Source: Channallabes apus
Taxonomy: Eukaryota > Chordata > Actinopteri > Siluriformes > Clariidae
Assembly: GCA_030522415.1 (NCBI GenBank)
Contig: CM060121.1
Span: forward strand, 14,340,055 to 14,404,054
DNA length: 64,000 bases
Reading direction: 5' to 3'
Made by a program: the position numbers and the translations under genes. Position 1 is the stretch's first letter, and each line of letters opens with the position of its first letter. This document shows positions 1-64,000 of this stretch, one piece after another. Under the pieces are notes generated by a model. That model worked only from the letters and a program-made list of their open reading frames with translations. It ran no database searches and had not been told where the DNA came from.

Positions 1-993
1 CTACCATTTTGTAGATCTAAATGGAGAACCGTCTGGTGTAATGCCAATGAATTATGGGGTCCCACAAGGGTCAGTTTTAGGACCTCTGTTGTTCTCAATA
101 TACATGCTTCCCTTGGGTAACATCATAAGAAGACATGGGATTAGTTTCCATTGTTATGCTGATGATACCCAGTTATATATCTCAACTAAACCAGACGAAA
201 TACCTAAGTTGTCTAGATTAACTGAGTGTGTCCAGGACATAAAAGATTGGATGACTAATAACTTTCTTTTATTAAATTCAGATAAGACAGAGATATTACT
301 TATTGGCCCAAAACCAGCACACAACAGCTTTCACAATTCAGCCTGCGCTTAGAACGATGTACTGTTACTACCAGCTCAGCAGTAAAAGACCTGGGCGTAA
401 TATTAGACAGTAACTTGTCTTTTGAAAATCACATTTCAAATATCACAAAAACAGCCTTTTTCCATCTTCGAAATATTGCTAAACTTAGGAACATCTAATC
501 CGTATCTGATGCAGAAAAGCTAATTCATGCATTCATGACCTCCAGACTGGACTATTGTAATGCATTACTAGGTGGTTGTCCTGCATCCTCAATAAACAAG
601 CTTCAGTTAATCCAAAATGCAGCTGCCAGGGTTCTCACTAGATCCAGAAAATATGATCATATAACCCCAGTATTATCATCCCTGCACTGGCTACCTGTTC
701 AGTTTAGAATAAATTACAAAATAGTATTACTTACATACAAGGCCTTAAATGGTTTAGCTCCCACATACCTAACCAGTCTTCTGATGCGCTACAATCCACC
801 ACGTGCCTTAAGATCACAAAGCTCCGGACTTCTGGTAGTTCCCAGAATTTCAAAATCTACAAAAGGGGGTAGGGCTTTTTCATATTTAGCTCCAAAGCTT
901 TGGAATAGCCTTCCAGACAGTGTTCGGGGAGCAGACACGGTTTCTCAGTTCAAAAGTAGACTCAAGACGCATCTTTTTAATCTGGCATACACA
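1..993 (+). pseudogene. LINE ORF2 reverse transcriptase fragment, frameshifted
   Basis: The left part reads the RT core: [20 protein letters not shown] followed by the catalytic YADD box with TQLY (about 155-180). The frame breaks near 350, and another stop lies near 497 (AACATCTAA). A second open segment from 535 gives the conserved C-terminal region beginning TSRLDYCNALLGG, then LQLIQNAAARVLT and LHWLPV, typical of fish L2/CR1-group LINEs. In its original form the protein is an endonuclease and reverse transcriptase that copies its RNA at nicked target DNA. This copy cannot encode a full enzyme because it lacks the 5' half within the window and has at least one frameshift and one stop. Confidence 0.85.
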
Positions 994-1564
994 TAACTCA
1001 TCCCATAATCTCATACTCCAGTACACCTATACCGAATGGCAACTACGCTAATTCTCCCCATCTGTTCTGTATTTCTCTACCCATCCCGAGGCATCGGGAG
1101 ATTTTGCCAGCTTCAGTAGACAAAGGCCGACCCTGCGAGGTTCCTGACGCATCCAGAGAAGGACCAGCTCCAGCTGGATTCAGCTTTATGATGGTTGGAG
1201 CTACACATGCTGCTCCTGTGCTTCCAGTGATCCAGACCTCATCTGCCCTCTGCACCTACTGACTCGTCCCTATGCTGAACTGGTCTTCATGTCAATTTAA
1301 ATAATTTCTGTCATATTGAATTTTCACCTGCACAACACACAAGATGTTATATCATTTCTATCTGTTATCGCCCAAATGAGGATGGGTTCCCTGTTGAGTC
1401 TGGTTCCTCTCAAGGTTTCTTCCTAATGCCATCTCAGGGAGTTTTTCCTTGCCACCGTCGCCGCCACCCTTGGCTTGCTCATCAGAGAAATTTCATTCAT
1501 TCATCTCATTATTATTATCTGCACATTTTTCTCACACATCCACACTTCCAATTATTTTCTTTTC

Positions 1565-1565
<1 letters not shown>

Positions 1566-1605
<40 letters not shown>

Positions 1606-1606
1606 G
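1566..1606. repeat. (ATT)n microsatellite
   Basis: About thirteen ATT units in the 3' UTR of the L2-like copy. The corresponding part of the copy at 33437-33880 is a much shorter, interrupted run. Confidence 0.9.
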
Positions 1607-1722
1607 TATTTTATTTATTTATTTATTTTTTTGTTAAATTTCTTAAATTTTTGTGAAGCTGCTTTGAGACAATGACCATTGTTAAAAGCGCTATATAAAT
1701 AAAATTGAATTGAATTGAATTG

Positions 1723-2783
1723 CATGACCCAATACACAAAATCTGTCCATCTTTAAGGAGTGATCAGTGGACACAGTAGAAGCAGATAATTTTCATTTTA
1801 ACCCTCTGTACTGAAGTCTGAGGGTGTTGTGGGGCCCTGGAAAAGTTTTGACATGCCCTGACATATGTGCATTTTTTATACTAAATGTCAATGAAAACTA
1901 TGCATAGCTACAGGTATGTAGAGATGCATGATTATGTGATTGATAAAAGATAATTAACAGTAAATGTGTGTTTAACACTCACTCACTCACTCGTCGACTA
2001 TACACCCAAGGTATTCAAGGTCAGTTAAAGTGAATAAAAATAAATAAATAAAATCAACCTCAAATACAGTCTACAAGGCATGGTCTGCCATAAGGGAAAG
2101 AATAGCCAAGCATTTTTCTTGCTACCAGGACAAGGTCACTTTTCATAAGAAAGTGGTGGTTGAAAGCACCAGGCAGTAGGTCTAGAGGAAGACCAAATAG
2201 GAGATTTATGTATGATTTATTTACTACTTTAATTTTTATATTTGGGCATTATCATTTTCCCCATAAAACCCAATTTCCAGTTTTAAAAATGTTAAATATA
2301 ATTAAAATGTTTTCAATATTTATGTATGTGTTTCAAAAAATAAATAGAAATGAAGAAATATAAAGTTAATTCACAATAAAGATCTATATATTTGTGCATT
2401 TCTTATGTAAATAATTGTAACTATGAAGTAAATAATGTGATCTGGATGTTGTATGATCTGTTTAAAATAAAAATCCAATTTATTGGCCAATTACATATAT
2501 GCATGACCACATCTGTGTTTTTTTTATTATTTGTTTGTTTGTTTGTTTGTGTGTTTGTCTTAAGGAAATAAAACCCTTATACTAGGCTTTGCCTAAAACT
2601 GCTTGTGCTATAAATGGTCGGCAACATGAAATGATACGTTTAAAAAATATGCTATAATTTTTTTTTGCTTTTGACTGACTCATTAACTGATGATTAATTA
2701 ATTGTAACTATAACACATTCTTCTAAACTACATAAAAAAAATTCTTCCAGCTTCCACAGTTTTTTTTTCTTTTGAAAGCCATT
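1723..2783. other. AT-rich sequence, no gene seen
   Basis: Between the LINE tail and the first DNA transposon I see only low-complexity and AT-rich sequence, including short GTTT and A/T runs. No splice-supported exon or transposon end is recognisable. Confidence 0.6.
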
Positions 2784-4188
2784 AGGTGTGTTTGAGCTCA
2801 TGCTGCGGCTGCGCAGACCGATCGGCGAGATTAGCCGAAAGCAGTCGGGGTGGAGCTGAAAACGGAGCCGTCAAGTCGGACACGTTGGGGATCTCGTTGC
2901 TTCCTCAAACACGGCAGATCACGTGGCGTTTACCTACTTTATTGCAGATGAACTGGAAACTGTAGAAATACCTTTTTTGTTGGAAGAAATGCAGCAGAAT
3001 GAACAACGACGATAAGTTTATAAACAATATATGTGCATGTGTAAATCATTTCATTTTAAAGTAACTGAACAAATACTGTTTTACAAATCAAGCTTATACT
3101 TAATCAAATGAGGTTTTGTTTAGTGTTGTTATATTATGCTTCTGTAAACAATAAATAATTAGCTGTAATTGCTGTTGGAGAGTATCCCAGAGGACCAAAA
3201 TAATTCATCTATTTGCTGCAGAAAAAGCACAATGTAATACGAAAGTGACTTTGTAATAAGATGCAAAATTATCTTATACTATCTGGACGGAGGATGGGTT
3301 TCTGGCTTCTGAAGGGTTACCACCCACTACATCAGGGTGGTAGTCGGTAGGTCCTGGCTAATGGGTGTCTGTTGCACAGGGCACTGGCTGGTTGGTGGTT
3401 TCACAAAACTGAGATTTAGGGGTACAGGTGACTCAGTGGAGGTAGAAGGACATGGAGAAGGAGGTTGGGGAAACACTGCAGCACAAGCTAGATCGCTGAT
3501 AGGAGCTGTTTAGAGAGAAAGCTGAAAATTTAGTTGTCACTTATGTGTCCAGTGTGTTTGTTCATCACAAGTGTTTACTTTGTTTTGTGTCAACGGCTGT
3601 AACTTTTGCCATGAAACCAGAGAGGAACTTCTGATCTGAGGAAATACTCAAAACTATCACACAAATCATTGTTAACTTGTATTTATTCTAGTTCTTCCAT
3701 TTGCTTACCAGTTTTCATTCTTTCTGCAATTTCCTCGGAAACCTTAAGAGTAAAGGTTCTTCCTTTGCTGTCCTTCACATTCATTGTTATATTATTCATT
3801 TTGTTTTTTCTTGCACTTGGTAATGCATTGTCTTTATATATGCGAAGTGAGAGACCATGGCACTATATTCAATGTGTGTGACTCGTTATGTCTAATAAAA
3901 ACTAATTAATGCAATAACACTTAACAGATTTCAATTTGTCTGATTTAAGTGGTTGTCTGTAATTTTTGTGGTTTAGAATGTATGTCTTATTTATGGCATA
4001 AACAAGGTTTAGTAAACTAAAAACATTGAACATGAATGACCTGCACATTATAAGGAATTAGGCTGTTTTTTGTAGTTTGATTTAGATTGTAGTTATGTAG
4101 TATAATTTTGCAGTTGTGTTTTGTGGTATGCTATTTCAAGTCAGCCGCCGATCGGTCTGTGCAGCGCTGCATGAAGTCGAACGCACCT
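2784..4188 (+). mobile_element. Non-autonomous DNA transposon, copy A
   Basis: The terminal inverted repeats read AGGTGTGTTTGAGCTCATGC at the left and, on the minus strand from 4188, AGGTGCGTTCGACTTCATGC. Both continue into a shared CAGACCGATCGGCG block, so the TIR is about 45 bp. The copy is flanked by ATT on both sides (2781-2783 and 4189-4191), a 3-bp target duplication. The interior has no long open frame. It is homologous, in inverted orientation, to copy B (4240-10390) but lacks about 680 bp present in B at 4298-4975. A 3-bp duplication fits PIF/Harbinger or CMC superfamilies, but I see no transposase to decide. Confidence 0.75.
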
Positions 4189-4297
4189 ATTGTAACAAAA
4201 TGGCCAGTCATATGACATGGATCAGCTGACTTACACAACAGGTGCGTTCGACTTCATGCAGCGCTGCACAGACCGATCGGCGGCTGACTTGAAATAG
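4131..4297. repeat. Perfect 58-bp inverted repeat with 51-bp spacer
   Basis: Arms at 4131-4188 and 4240-4297 are exact reverse complements over 58 bp. They are the matching ends of transposon copies A and B, which sit end to end. Identity stops at the inner edge because copy A has an internal deletion there. The 51-bp spacer begins with ATT and ends with AAC, the 3-bp target duplications of A and B. Confidence 0.95.
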
Positions 4298-5334
4298 TGC
4301 ATGCCGGTTAGAAATTTTGTCCGACTTGAACCGGCGCCGACGCCACGTGACGTTTACGTGTGGCATTAAAGTAACGCGAGAGCGTTTCGAGAACAGCCGG
4401 CTTGCTCAGCCAGCGCAGCATTTCAGGAGCGACTGCAACAGACTGTGATGACGTCACAGCTTCTCATGATTGGCCACATTCACCACATGACGATGATCAT
4501 GAGTGTCTCGTGCTTCAATCCATATAATTGCATAACAAATCAATTTGCATGCCATTTCGTAAATAGTTTACAATCTTTTGACTGCCGTACATTTTTTTCC
4601 CCTTAAATTCTTTATATTGGATTTGTGCATAAGTTTATTATTGTACTTTTTTCATACAGACAACTTATAGGATTCAGCTGCATATTTAAGTAATATTTTT
4701 ATGGAATAACTAAAATGTCACAGACATTTAATGTAATGGGGTCAACAGTGATTGATGCTGAAATCTGTAGTTGCTGCTCCACTTGCATGTGCTGCATTGT
4801 GCTAGTGTGCATTGTCAATTGAAAAATACAACATTCAGATCACTTTTATACACTGGTATAAATTATAAGAAAGACAAATACATTGTGCTTGTGCATCTAT
4901 GGTTTATTTAACCTGCCCTTAGCTAACTGAAGGTTAAATGTAAAAAAAAGGTTAAATGTAAAAAATAAATACATACCACAAAACACAACTGCAAAATTAT
5001 ACTACATAACTACAATCTAAATCAAACTACAAAAAACAGCCTAATTCCTTATAATGTGCAGGTCATTCATGTTCAATGTTTTTAGTTTGCTAAATCTTGT
5101 TTATGCCATAAATATGACATACATTCTAAACCACAAAAATTACAGACAACCACTTAAATCAGACAAATTGAAATCTGTTAAGTGTTATTGCATTAATTCG
5201 TTTTTATTAGACATAACGAGTCACACACATTGAGTATAGTGCCATGGTCTCTCACCTCGCATATATAAAGACAATGCATTACCAAGTGCAAGAAAAAACA
5301 AAATGAATAATATAACAATGAATGTGAAGGACAG

Positions 5335-6222
5335 TGTGAGGGTTGCCCACTAGAGGGCAGTGTTTTTACTTTGTAGTTTTGGTTCCTAGACTCAGTTTCC
5401 CAGAAGCCTCCTCGGTCAGGTGACATGGATACTTACCTGAACTGAGGAGGCTCATTAGCACTTTTATAAATACCTGTTTGTTCTGGGAAACTGGGTCGAG
5501 CATTAATTTCTGTTATGTGGGTTTTGTTTCCTTGTTTTAGTTTGATTTCATTATAGTTGGCATTTAGTTTCTGGAGCTCTTTAAGTTTGTATTTGCTTTG
5601 ATTTAGTTTATGTCTCTTTGTTTCTGTGTCTCCTAGCAGGATTAGCCTCTAGGAGAATTAGCCTTTTGTGTTTACCCCTTTGTGTAAGTAACCCCCATTG
5701 CATGTTTAGCTAGTAGTCTGTTTAGGTACTAACATCTTTAGCCACTAACCTTTAGAGTTCTTAGTCTGTTTCATACCTAGTCTGCTGTGTACCTTGTCTG
5801 TTCATTCCCTTGTGTCTCAGGCTACTGGCTGGTGTAGCCATTAGTCTGATTAGCTATGAGCTAGCTTAGCAGCTAATGTGCAGCTCAGCCAATAGACCTA
5901 GCCAAGCCTGTCTTGTGTTTGTTTATCCCTTGCATGCATAGTCCCTAATGTTTAGTCCGTTAGACTGTTTCGTGTGTCTTGTCTTGTCCAGTTTGTATCC
6001 CACGTCTGTATTGTGAATCAATGTATGTAATCCCTAGTCTTATGTCTAAGTGTTTATGAGTTCTGTTACAACATGCTCCCAAGTTTTAAGCCAACTCTCT
6101 TAGTTCATGTTTTGTTCGTGTTTGCTTTTTGTTTGTTGAATTCTTATTAAAGACTCTTTGGTTCACTGCATCCCCTCTGCATCTATGCCTCAACACCAAG
6201 CCCACAGTCCAACACCATAGCA
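5335..6222 (+). repeat. 5' LTR of non-autonomous element, copy 1
   Basis: 888-bp direct repeat, TG...CA ends. It is rich in TAGTCTGTTTAG-type short repeats and contains ATTAAAGACTC near its 3' end as a plausible polyadenylation signal. It is about 99.4% identical to the 3' LTR by my count of differences. Confidence 0.9.
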
Positions 6223-6373
6223 GAACGTGACAGAATGCTCGACCATACAAGAGGCATAGCAGAGGGGCACCCCCGGGAGAAAATTTTGGGGGGGGGCTGG
6301 GACTATAACACCTGGGCAAGCTGACCAGGAATAATCAGCTTGCCCCACGTCAAAACAGGGGACTGAACTGGAG

Positions 6374-7293
6374 GTGAGGGGGCCTCAGGGGAGGCTCCAG
6401 TTTCGCCAGCGGGCCTCAGGGGAGGCTCCAGTTTCGCCAGCGGGCCTCAGGGGAGGCTCCAGTTTCGCCAGCGGGCCTCAGGGGAGGCTCCAGTTTCGCC
6501 AGCGGGCCTCAGGGGAGGCTCCAGTTTCGCCAGCGGGCCTCAGGGGAGGCTCCAGTTTCGCCAGAGGGCCTCAGGGGAGGCTCCAGTTTCGCCAGCGGGC
6601 CTCAGGGGAGGCTCCAGTTTCGCCAGCGCGCCTCAGGGGAGGCTCCAGTTTCGCCAGCGCGCCTCAGGGGAGGCTCCAGTTCTCCAGCGCGCCGCAGGGG
6701 AGGCTCCATGTCCCCAGAGCCCAGCCAGGACCTCGCCAGGGAAAACCCTCACCACGCTCTCTAGCTTCGTTCACAGCGGTGACAGCGACCCGCCACCGCC
6801 AGACTTCGAGAGCGTGCTTCCATCGCCACCCGGTGTCAAAGGAGGCCACAGTACTGCAGAGGCCGCCCGGCGTGAGGACAACACAGTGCTGCATCGGCCG
6901 CCCGACTTGGAGGGCGACTCAGTGCTGCAGGCAGCGCTCCACCGGCAAGAGCGACACAGCACTGCCTCCAACGCCCGGCCTACACCAGCGATCCGGCACT
7001 GCCTCCGCCGCCCGGCCTGCGGCATCGGCCCAGTGCTGCCTCCGCCACCCGACGACGTCATGAGCTCACCGCCGCTCAGCCCCGAGGACGAGCCATTGCT
7101 GCCTCCGCCACCCAGCCTCGGGTGCAGGCCGCTGCTGCACCCGGTGCCTGGCTTCGGCGGCAATTCAAGCTCGCCCACCCTCCCACCCACCTTGGGGAGC
7201 CTGCTCGTCGGCGTCGCAGTCGGGTGGAATGACCCGGGACATGGGGGAAGGGTACCCAGGACCTCCGTTAGCGCTCCGGAGGAGCGTTTTTAA
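6374..7293 (+). CDS. Repeat-derived Arg/Gly/Pro-rich open frames of LTR element (copy 1)
   Basis: Two overlapping open frames cover the internal region: 6374-7063, which starts in the 31-bp repeats, and 6814-7293, which is proline-rich and ends just before the polypurine tract. No zinc knuckle, protease or polymerase motif is visible, so this is not a recognisable gag-pol. The equivalent region of copy 2 (50962-52052) keeps the same frames open despite five extra repeat units. Either frame could be translated; alternatively the openness may simply reflect GC-rich, stop-poor sequence. I do not assign a function. Confidence 0.35.
6381..6700 (+). repeat. 31-bp minisatellite, 11 units, inside the LTR element
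   Basis: The unit GGCCTCAGGGGAGGCTCCAG plus 11 further bases recurs 11 times from 6381. One unit near 6680 is 30 bp. Because 31 is not a multiple of three, successive units are read in rotating frames and the array is open in all + frames. It encodes a 31-residue supercycle with segments such as GPQGRLQFRQ, RASGEAPVSPA and GLRGGSSFAS. Confidence 0.9.
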
Positions 7294-7304
7294 GGGGGGG
7301 GTAC
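7291..7304 (+). other. Polypurine tract before 3' LTR
   Basis: AAGGGGGGGG followed by GTAC immediately precedes the TGTGAGGG start of the 3' LTR, the expected position for the plus-strand primer of an LTR element. Confidence 0.75.
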
Positions 7305-8192
7305 TGTGAGGGTTGCCCACTAGAGGGCAGTGTTTTTACTTTGTAGTTTTGGTTCCTAGACTCAGTTTCCCAGAAGCCTCCTCGGTCAGGTGACATGGAT
7401 ACTCACCTGAACTGAGGAGGCTCAATAGCACTTTTATAAATACCTGTTTGTTCTGGGAAACTGGGTCGAGCATTAATTTCTGTTATGTGGGTTTTGTTTC
7501 CTTGTTTTAGTTTGATTTCATTATAGTTGGCATTTAGTTTCTGGAGCTCTTTAAGTTTGTATTTGCTTTGATTTAGTTTATGTCTCTTTGTCTCTGTGTC
7601 TCCTAGCAGGATTAGCCTCTAGGAGAATTAGCCTTTTGTGTTTACCCCTTTGTGTAAGTAACCCCCATTGCATGTTTAGCTAGTAGTCTGTTTAGGTACT
7701 AACATCTTTAGCCACTAACCTTTAGAGTTCTTAGTCTGTTTCATACCTAGTCTGCTGTGTACCTTGTCTGTTCATTCCCTTGTGTCTCAGGCTACTGGCT
7801 GGTGTAGCCATTAGTCTGATTAGCTATGAGCTAGCTTAGCAGCTAATGTGCAGCTCAGCCAATTGACCTAGCCAAGCCTGTCTTGTGTTTGTTTATCCCT
7901 TGCATGCATAGTCCCTAATGTTTAGTCCATTAGACTGTTTCGTGTGTCTTGTCTTGTCCAGTTTGTATCCCACGTCTGTATTGTGAATCAATGTATGTAA
8001 TCCCTAGTCTTATGTCTAAGTGTTTATGAGTTCTGTTACAACATGCTCCCAAGTTTTAAGCCAACTCTCTTAGTTCATGTTTTGTTCGTGTTTGCTTTTT
8101 GTTTGTTGAATTCTTATTAAAGACTCTTTGGTTCACTGCATCCCCTCTGCATCTATGCCTCAACACCAAGCCCACAGTCCAACACCATAGCA
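7305..8192 (+). repeat. 3' LTR of non-autonomous element, copy 1
   Basis: 888-bp partner of the 5' LTR; ends CATAGCA directly before the target duplication GACAG. Confidence 0.9.
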
Positions 8193-8524
8193 GACAGCAA
8201 AGGAAGAACCTTTACTCTTAAGTTTTCCGAGGAAATTTAGAAAGAATGAAAACAGGTAGGTAAATGAAAGAACTAGAATAAATACAAGTTAACAATGATT
8301 TGTGTGATAGTTTTGAGTATTTCCTCAGATCAGAAGTTCCTCTCTGGTGTCATGGCAAAAGTTACAGCCGTTGACACAAAACAAAGTAAACACTTGTGAT
8401 GAACAAACACACTGGGCACATAAGTGACAACTAAATTTTCAGCTTTCTCTCTAAACAGCTCCTATCAGCGATCTAGCTTGTGCTGCAGTGTTTCCCCCCA
8501 ACCTCCTTCACCATGTCCCTCTAC

Positions 8525-9733
8525 CAGAGGTGGAAAGAGTAATAAAATTTTGTACTCATGTAAAAGTACTGTTACTTCAGTGAAATTTTACTTAAGTACA
8601 AGTAAAGTTACAATTATAAAAATCTACTCAAGTAAAAGTAAAAAGTAGCTCATTAAAAAATGTACTCAGAGTAAAAGTTACCAAGTTACTTTTTTATTTT
8701 TTTTAACAGCGGGGGTGGGATGAGGCATTCTAGCATAGTTCAAAAAAGATGAGCAGATATAAATCTCAAACTAGTTGTTTTTAACTGAAGGAACACCTTT
8801 GCATAATAAAGCTGTTGTCTTTGTTGTGCTTGAAAATCAAAGTGGTCACTTAAATATGGTGTTACGTCCCAGTCTAGGGTCATACAGCAAAAGACTGGTA
8901 CAGGGTTCTATTTATAATATATATAACTGTATGGAAATGGTGGTATATGGCAGAAAGAACTAGATCCAATCATTAACTGATGAAATAATGAGGTTTGTAC
9001 ACACACACACACACACACACACACCAGGAGGAGGATCAGATTCAGGTTGGACCCAGGCCAAAATAATTTAAACAAAATGGTATTTATATTTAGTAGCTAG
9101 ATTACCTGCAAAAAAACAACAACAAAAAACACACACACACACACACACACAAACAAAAATACAGGTACCTTCCCGGACTCCCTAAACCAAAAACAATGAA
9201 ATTATCTACAAATATATACAAAGATCAACCAAACCAAAGGGACAAAGCAATAATCAAAGTCAATTGGAGGCAAAAAGTCAAAACCAGAATACACAACCAA
9301 ATATCAAACGTCAAAATCACAACCTCTTTCATCTTTCCCGCGTCTCTCTCCGGTTTATACATGGTCGCGCTAGTCGATGACGTCACTCAGGGCGGAAGCG
9401 ACCGTGTGGAAGGTCAGGTAGATGCCGATGTCAGAAAACCTGGAGTGGAGTCTGGAGCGGCGCGCGACCAGGACATGATACACACACGCGAGCGCTACGG
9501 AGCATTTATACAAAGCATAATATTTTTATTATTTTCGCATTTTCATTCATTTATTTTTTACTCAGTAGCGAATATGATTTAAAACGTAGCGAATTACAAT
9601 ACTTCAAACAAAACGTACTTAAGTAAAAGTAAAATTACAGATTTTTAAAACTACTTTAAAAAGTAGAAATACACAAAAAAGCTACTCAATTACAGTAACG
9701 CGAGTAAATGTAATCCGTTACTTTCCACCTCTG
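8525..9733. mobile_element. hAT-type non-autonomous transposon
   Basis: The ends are CAGAGGTGGAAAG and CTTTCCACCTCTG, perfect terminal inverts. They continue into subterminal blocks rich in ACTTAAGTA and GTAAAAGTA motifs, familiar from fish hAT elements. The 8-bp target duplication CCCTCTAC is exact (8517-8524 and 9734-9741), diagnostic of the hAT superfamily. Copy A of the host transposon retains the empty site near 3430-3450. The 1209-bp interior contains (CA)n at about 9001-9023 and 9131-9151 but no transposase. Confidence 0.9.
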
Positions 9734-10478
9734 CCCTCTACCTCCACTGAGTCACCTGTACCCCTAAATCTCAGTTTTGTGAAACTACCAACCAGCCAGT
9801 GCCCTGTGCAACAGACACCCATTAGCCAGGACCTACCGACTACCACCCTGATGTAGTGGGTGGTAACCCTTCAGAAGCCAGAAACCCATCCTCCATCCAG
9901 ATAGTATAAGATAATTTTGCATGTTATTACAAAGTCACTTTCGTATTACATTGTGCTTTTTCTGCAGCAAATAGATGAGTTATTTTGGTCCTCTGGGATA
10001 CTCTCCAACAGCAATTACAGCTAATTATTTATTGTTTACAGAAGCATAATATAACAACACTAAACAAAACCTCATTTGATTAAGTATAAGCTTGATTTGT
10101 AAAACAGTATTTGTTCAGTTACTTTAAAATGAAATGATTTACACATGCACATATATTGTTTATAAACTTATCGTCGTTGTTCATTCTGCTGAATTTCTTC
10201 CAACAAAAAAGGTATTTCTACAGCTTCCAGTTCATCTGCAATAAAGTAGTTAAACGCCACGTGATCGTGTTTGAGGAAGCAACGAGATCCCCAACGTGTC
10301 CGACGGCTCCGTTTTCAGCTCCTCCCCGACTGCTTTCGGCTAATCTCGCCGATCAGTCTGCGCAGCCGCAGCATGAGCTCGAACACACCTAACACCTTCA
10401 GATCAGCTGAGAGTTATATTCCTCTGAGAGCAATGTGTTAATGCCTCGGTAGGGTTCACCACTGGAAAAGCGTCAGCC

Positions 10479-63748
<53,270 letters not shown>

Positions 63749-64000
63749 GTTTGCTCCTTATGTTAACACATAATCAACACATGAGGTCCATGTTCAAAAG
63801 GTAGATAAAAAAAAATAGGAGGAGACATTTTGGTTGACCGTGTTAACTTAGAAATGTTATGTACATTAGGTAGTTTTTGAAAGTTAAAATAACTGATTAA
63901 ATGACATTGGGCCAACATTAACTCCATGATGTTGGGACTTTGTTGAATGAATTAAGCCAACACACTTTTGCAAACAAGACATTATTTTCTAGTCATAGCA

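Larger units (their letters stand above)
1..1722 (+). mobile_element. L2-like LINE, 3' portion (copy A)
   Basis: The element enters from the left edge inside the reverse transcriptase, continues through the ORF2 stop near 993 and a roughly 730-bp 3' UTR, and ends in a short (TGAAT)n tail at about 1703-1722. The tail sits just after the phrase GCGCTATATAAATAAAATTG, which recurs at the 3' end of the other L2-like copies here (11949 on the minus strand, 33437-33880). The UTR contains an (ATT)n run. Family assignment rests on the tail and on the RT C-terminal style; a repeat-library match would settle the subfamily. Confidence 0.85.
5335..8192 (+). mobile_element. Non-autonomous LTR retrotransposon, copy 1
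   Basis: Two 888-bp LTRs (5335-6222 and 7305-8192), each starting TGTGAGGG and ending CATAGCA, enclose a 1082-bp internal region. The target duplication GACAG is perfect (5330-5334 and 8193-8197), and the uninterrupted site GGACAGCAAAG is visible in reverse complement in copy A near 3760. The LTRs differ at about five positions, so insertion is recent. A purine run with eight G lies just before the 3' LTR. The internal start GTGACAGAATGCTCGACC resembles the beginning of fish Ty3/Gypsy internal regions (from memory). There is no protease, RT or integrase, so movement would need another element's enzymes. Confidence 0.9.
4240..10390 (-). mobile_element. DNA transposon copy B, with two nested insertions
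   Basis: The element starts at 4240 with AGGTGCGTTCGA and ends at 10390 with the inverted TIR (TCGAACACACCT). It is flanked by AAC at 4237-4239 and 10391-10393, a 3-bp target duplication. The right part (8193-10390) and the stretch 4976-5334 are reverse-complement matches to copy A at 2784-4128. Two later insertions split it: an LTR element at 5335-8192 and a hAT element at 8525-9733. Without these it would be about 2.07 kb. I see no intact transposase frame. Its right end lies 88 bp upstream of the sec14l1 start codon. Confidence 0.75.

Noticed and set aside
6381..6700. CRISPR-like regular repeat array
   Set aside because: The units are directly adjacent with no unique spacers, in a fish retrotransposon; it is a minisatellite.
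6664..7190. Minus-strand open frames opposite the LTR element internal region (also 51438-52177)
   Set aside because: They are complements of the GC-rich repeat and proline-rich frames, without motifs or start context.

Overview
The window looks like vertebrate, specifically bony-fish, nuclear DNA. It carries spliced exons of a vertebrate SEC14-like gene, L2-type LINEs ending in (TGAAT)n tails, many Tc1/mariner elements, hAT elements, tRNA-derived SINEs of teleost type, a Ty3/Gypsy element, and abundant (TA)n, (CA)n and (CTAT)n. I cannot name the species; the SINE types suggest an ostariophysan such as a catfish, but that is inference.

The host gene is sec14l1 on the + strand, running off the right edge. 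Its first coding exon is at 10479-10541, the next at 46494-46643, and a block of eight exons lies at 55549-63748. Intron 1 is about 36 kb and holds most of the window's mobile DNA. Exons for the middle of the protein (rest of the PRELI/MSF1 domain and the linker before CRAL-TRIO) are not visible between 46644 and 55548. The flanking exons are nevertheless in compatible phase, and one donor site is GC instead of GT.

Region by region. 1-1722: 3' part of an L2-like LINE. 2784-10390: two inverted copies (A and B) of a DNA transposon with 3-bp target duplications; B is interrupted by a non-autonomous LTR retrotransposon (5335-8192) and a hAT element (8525-9733). 11407-18198: a Tc1 fragment, a SINE and two L2-like LINEs arranged head to head. 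18387-20853: a solo LTR next to an NRF1-like site and a frameshifted copy of a multicopy teleost gene family. 21574-22448: a PIF/Harbinger-like element. 26180-28010: a second, minus-strand remnant of the same gene family. 28545-31358: LINE and Tc1 remnants. 31359-34233: SINE and LINE scraps and a (CTAT)n array.

34234-41367 is the most unusual object. It is a transposon of about 7.1 kb with CAGT-starting terminal inverted repeats. It carries two divergently oriented spliced genes: a six-exon Tc1/mariner-type transposase (36030-37527, minus, frameshifted) and an intact three-exon coiled-coil protein with a BEN-like C-terminus (38969-40054, plus). 41449-45325 is a 5'-deleted Ty3/Gypsy element. 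Intron 2 of sec14l1 (46644-55548) is filled with Tc1 elements, a solo LTR, a second copy of the non-autonomous LTR element (49847-52012) and a Tc1 copy split by a SINE (52149-54061). The remaining sec14l1 introns hold a degenerate mariner and another TIR element.

Many insertion events can be ordered because target duplications or paralogous empty sites are preserved. Most transposable-element coding regions are broken. The intact coding sequences in the window are the sec14l1 exons and the BEN-like gene.
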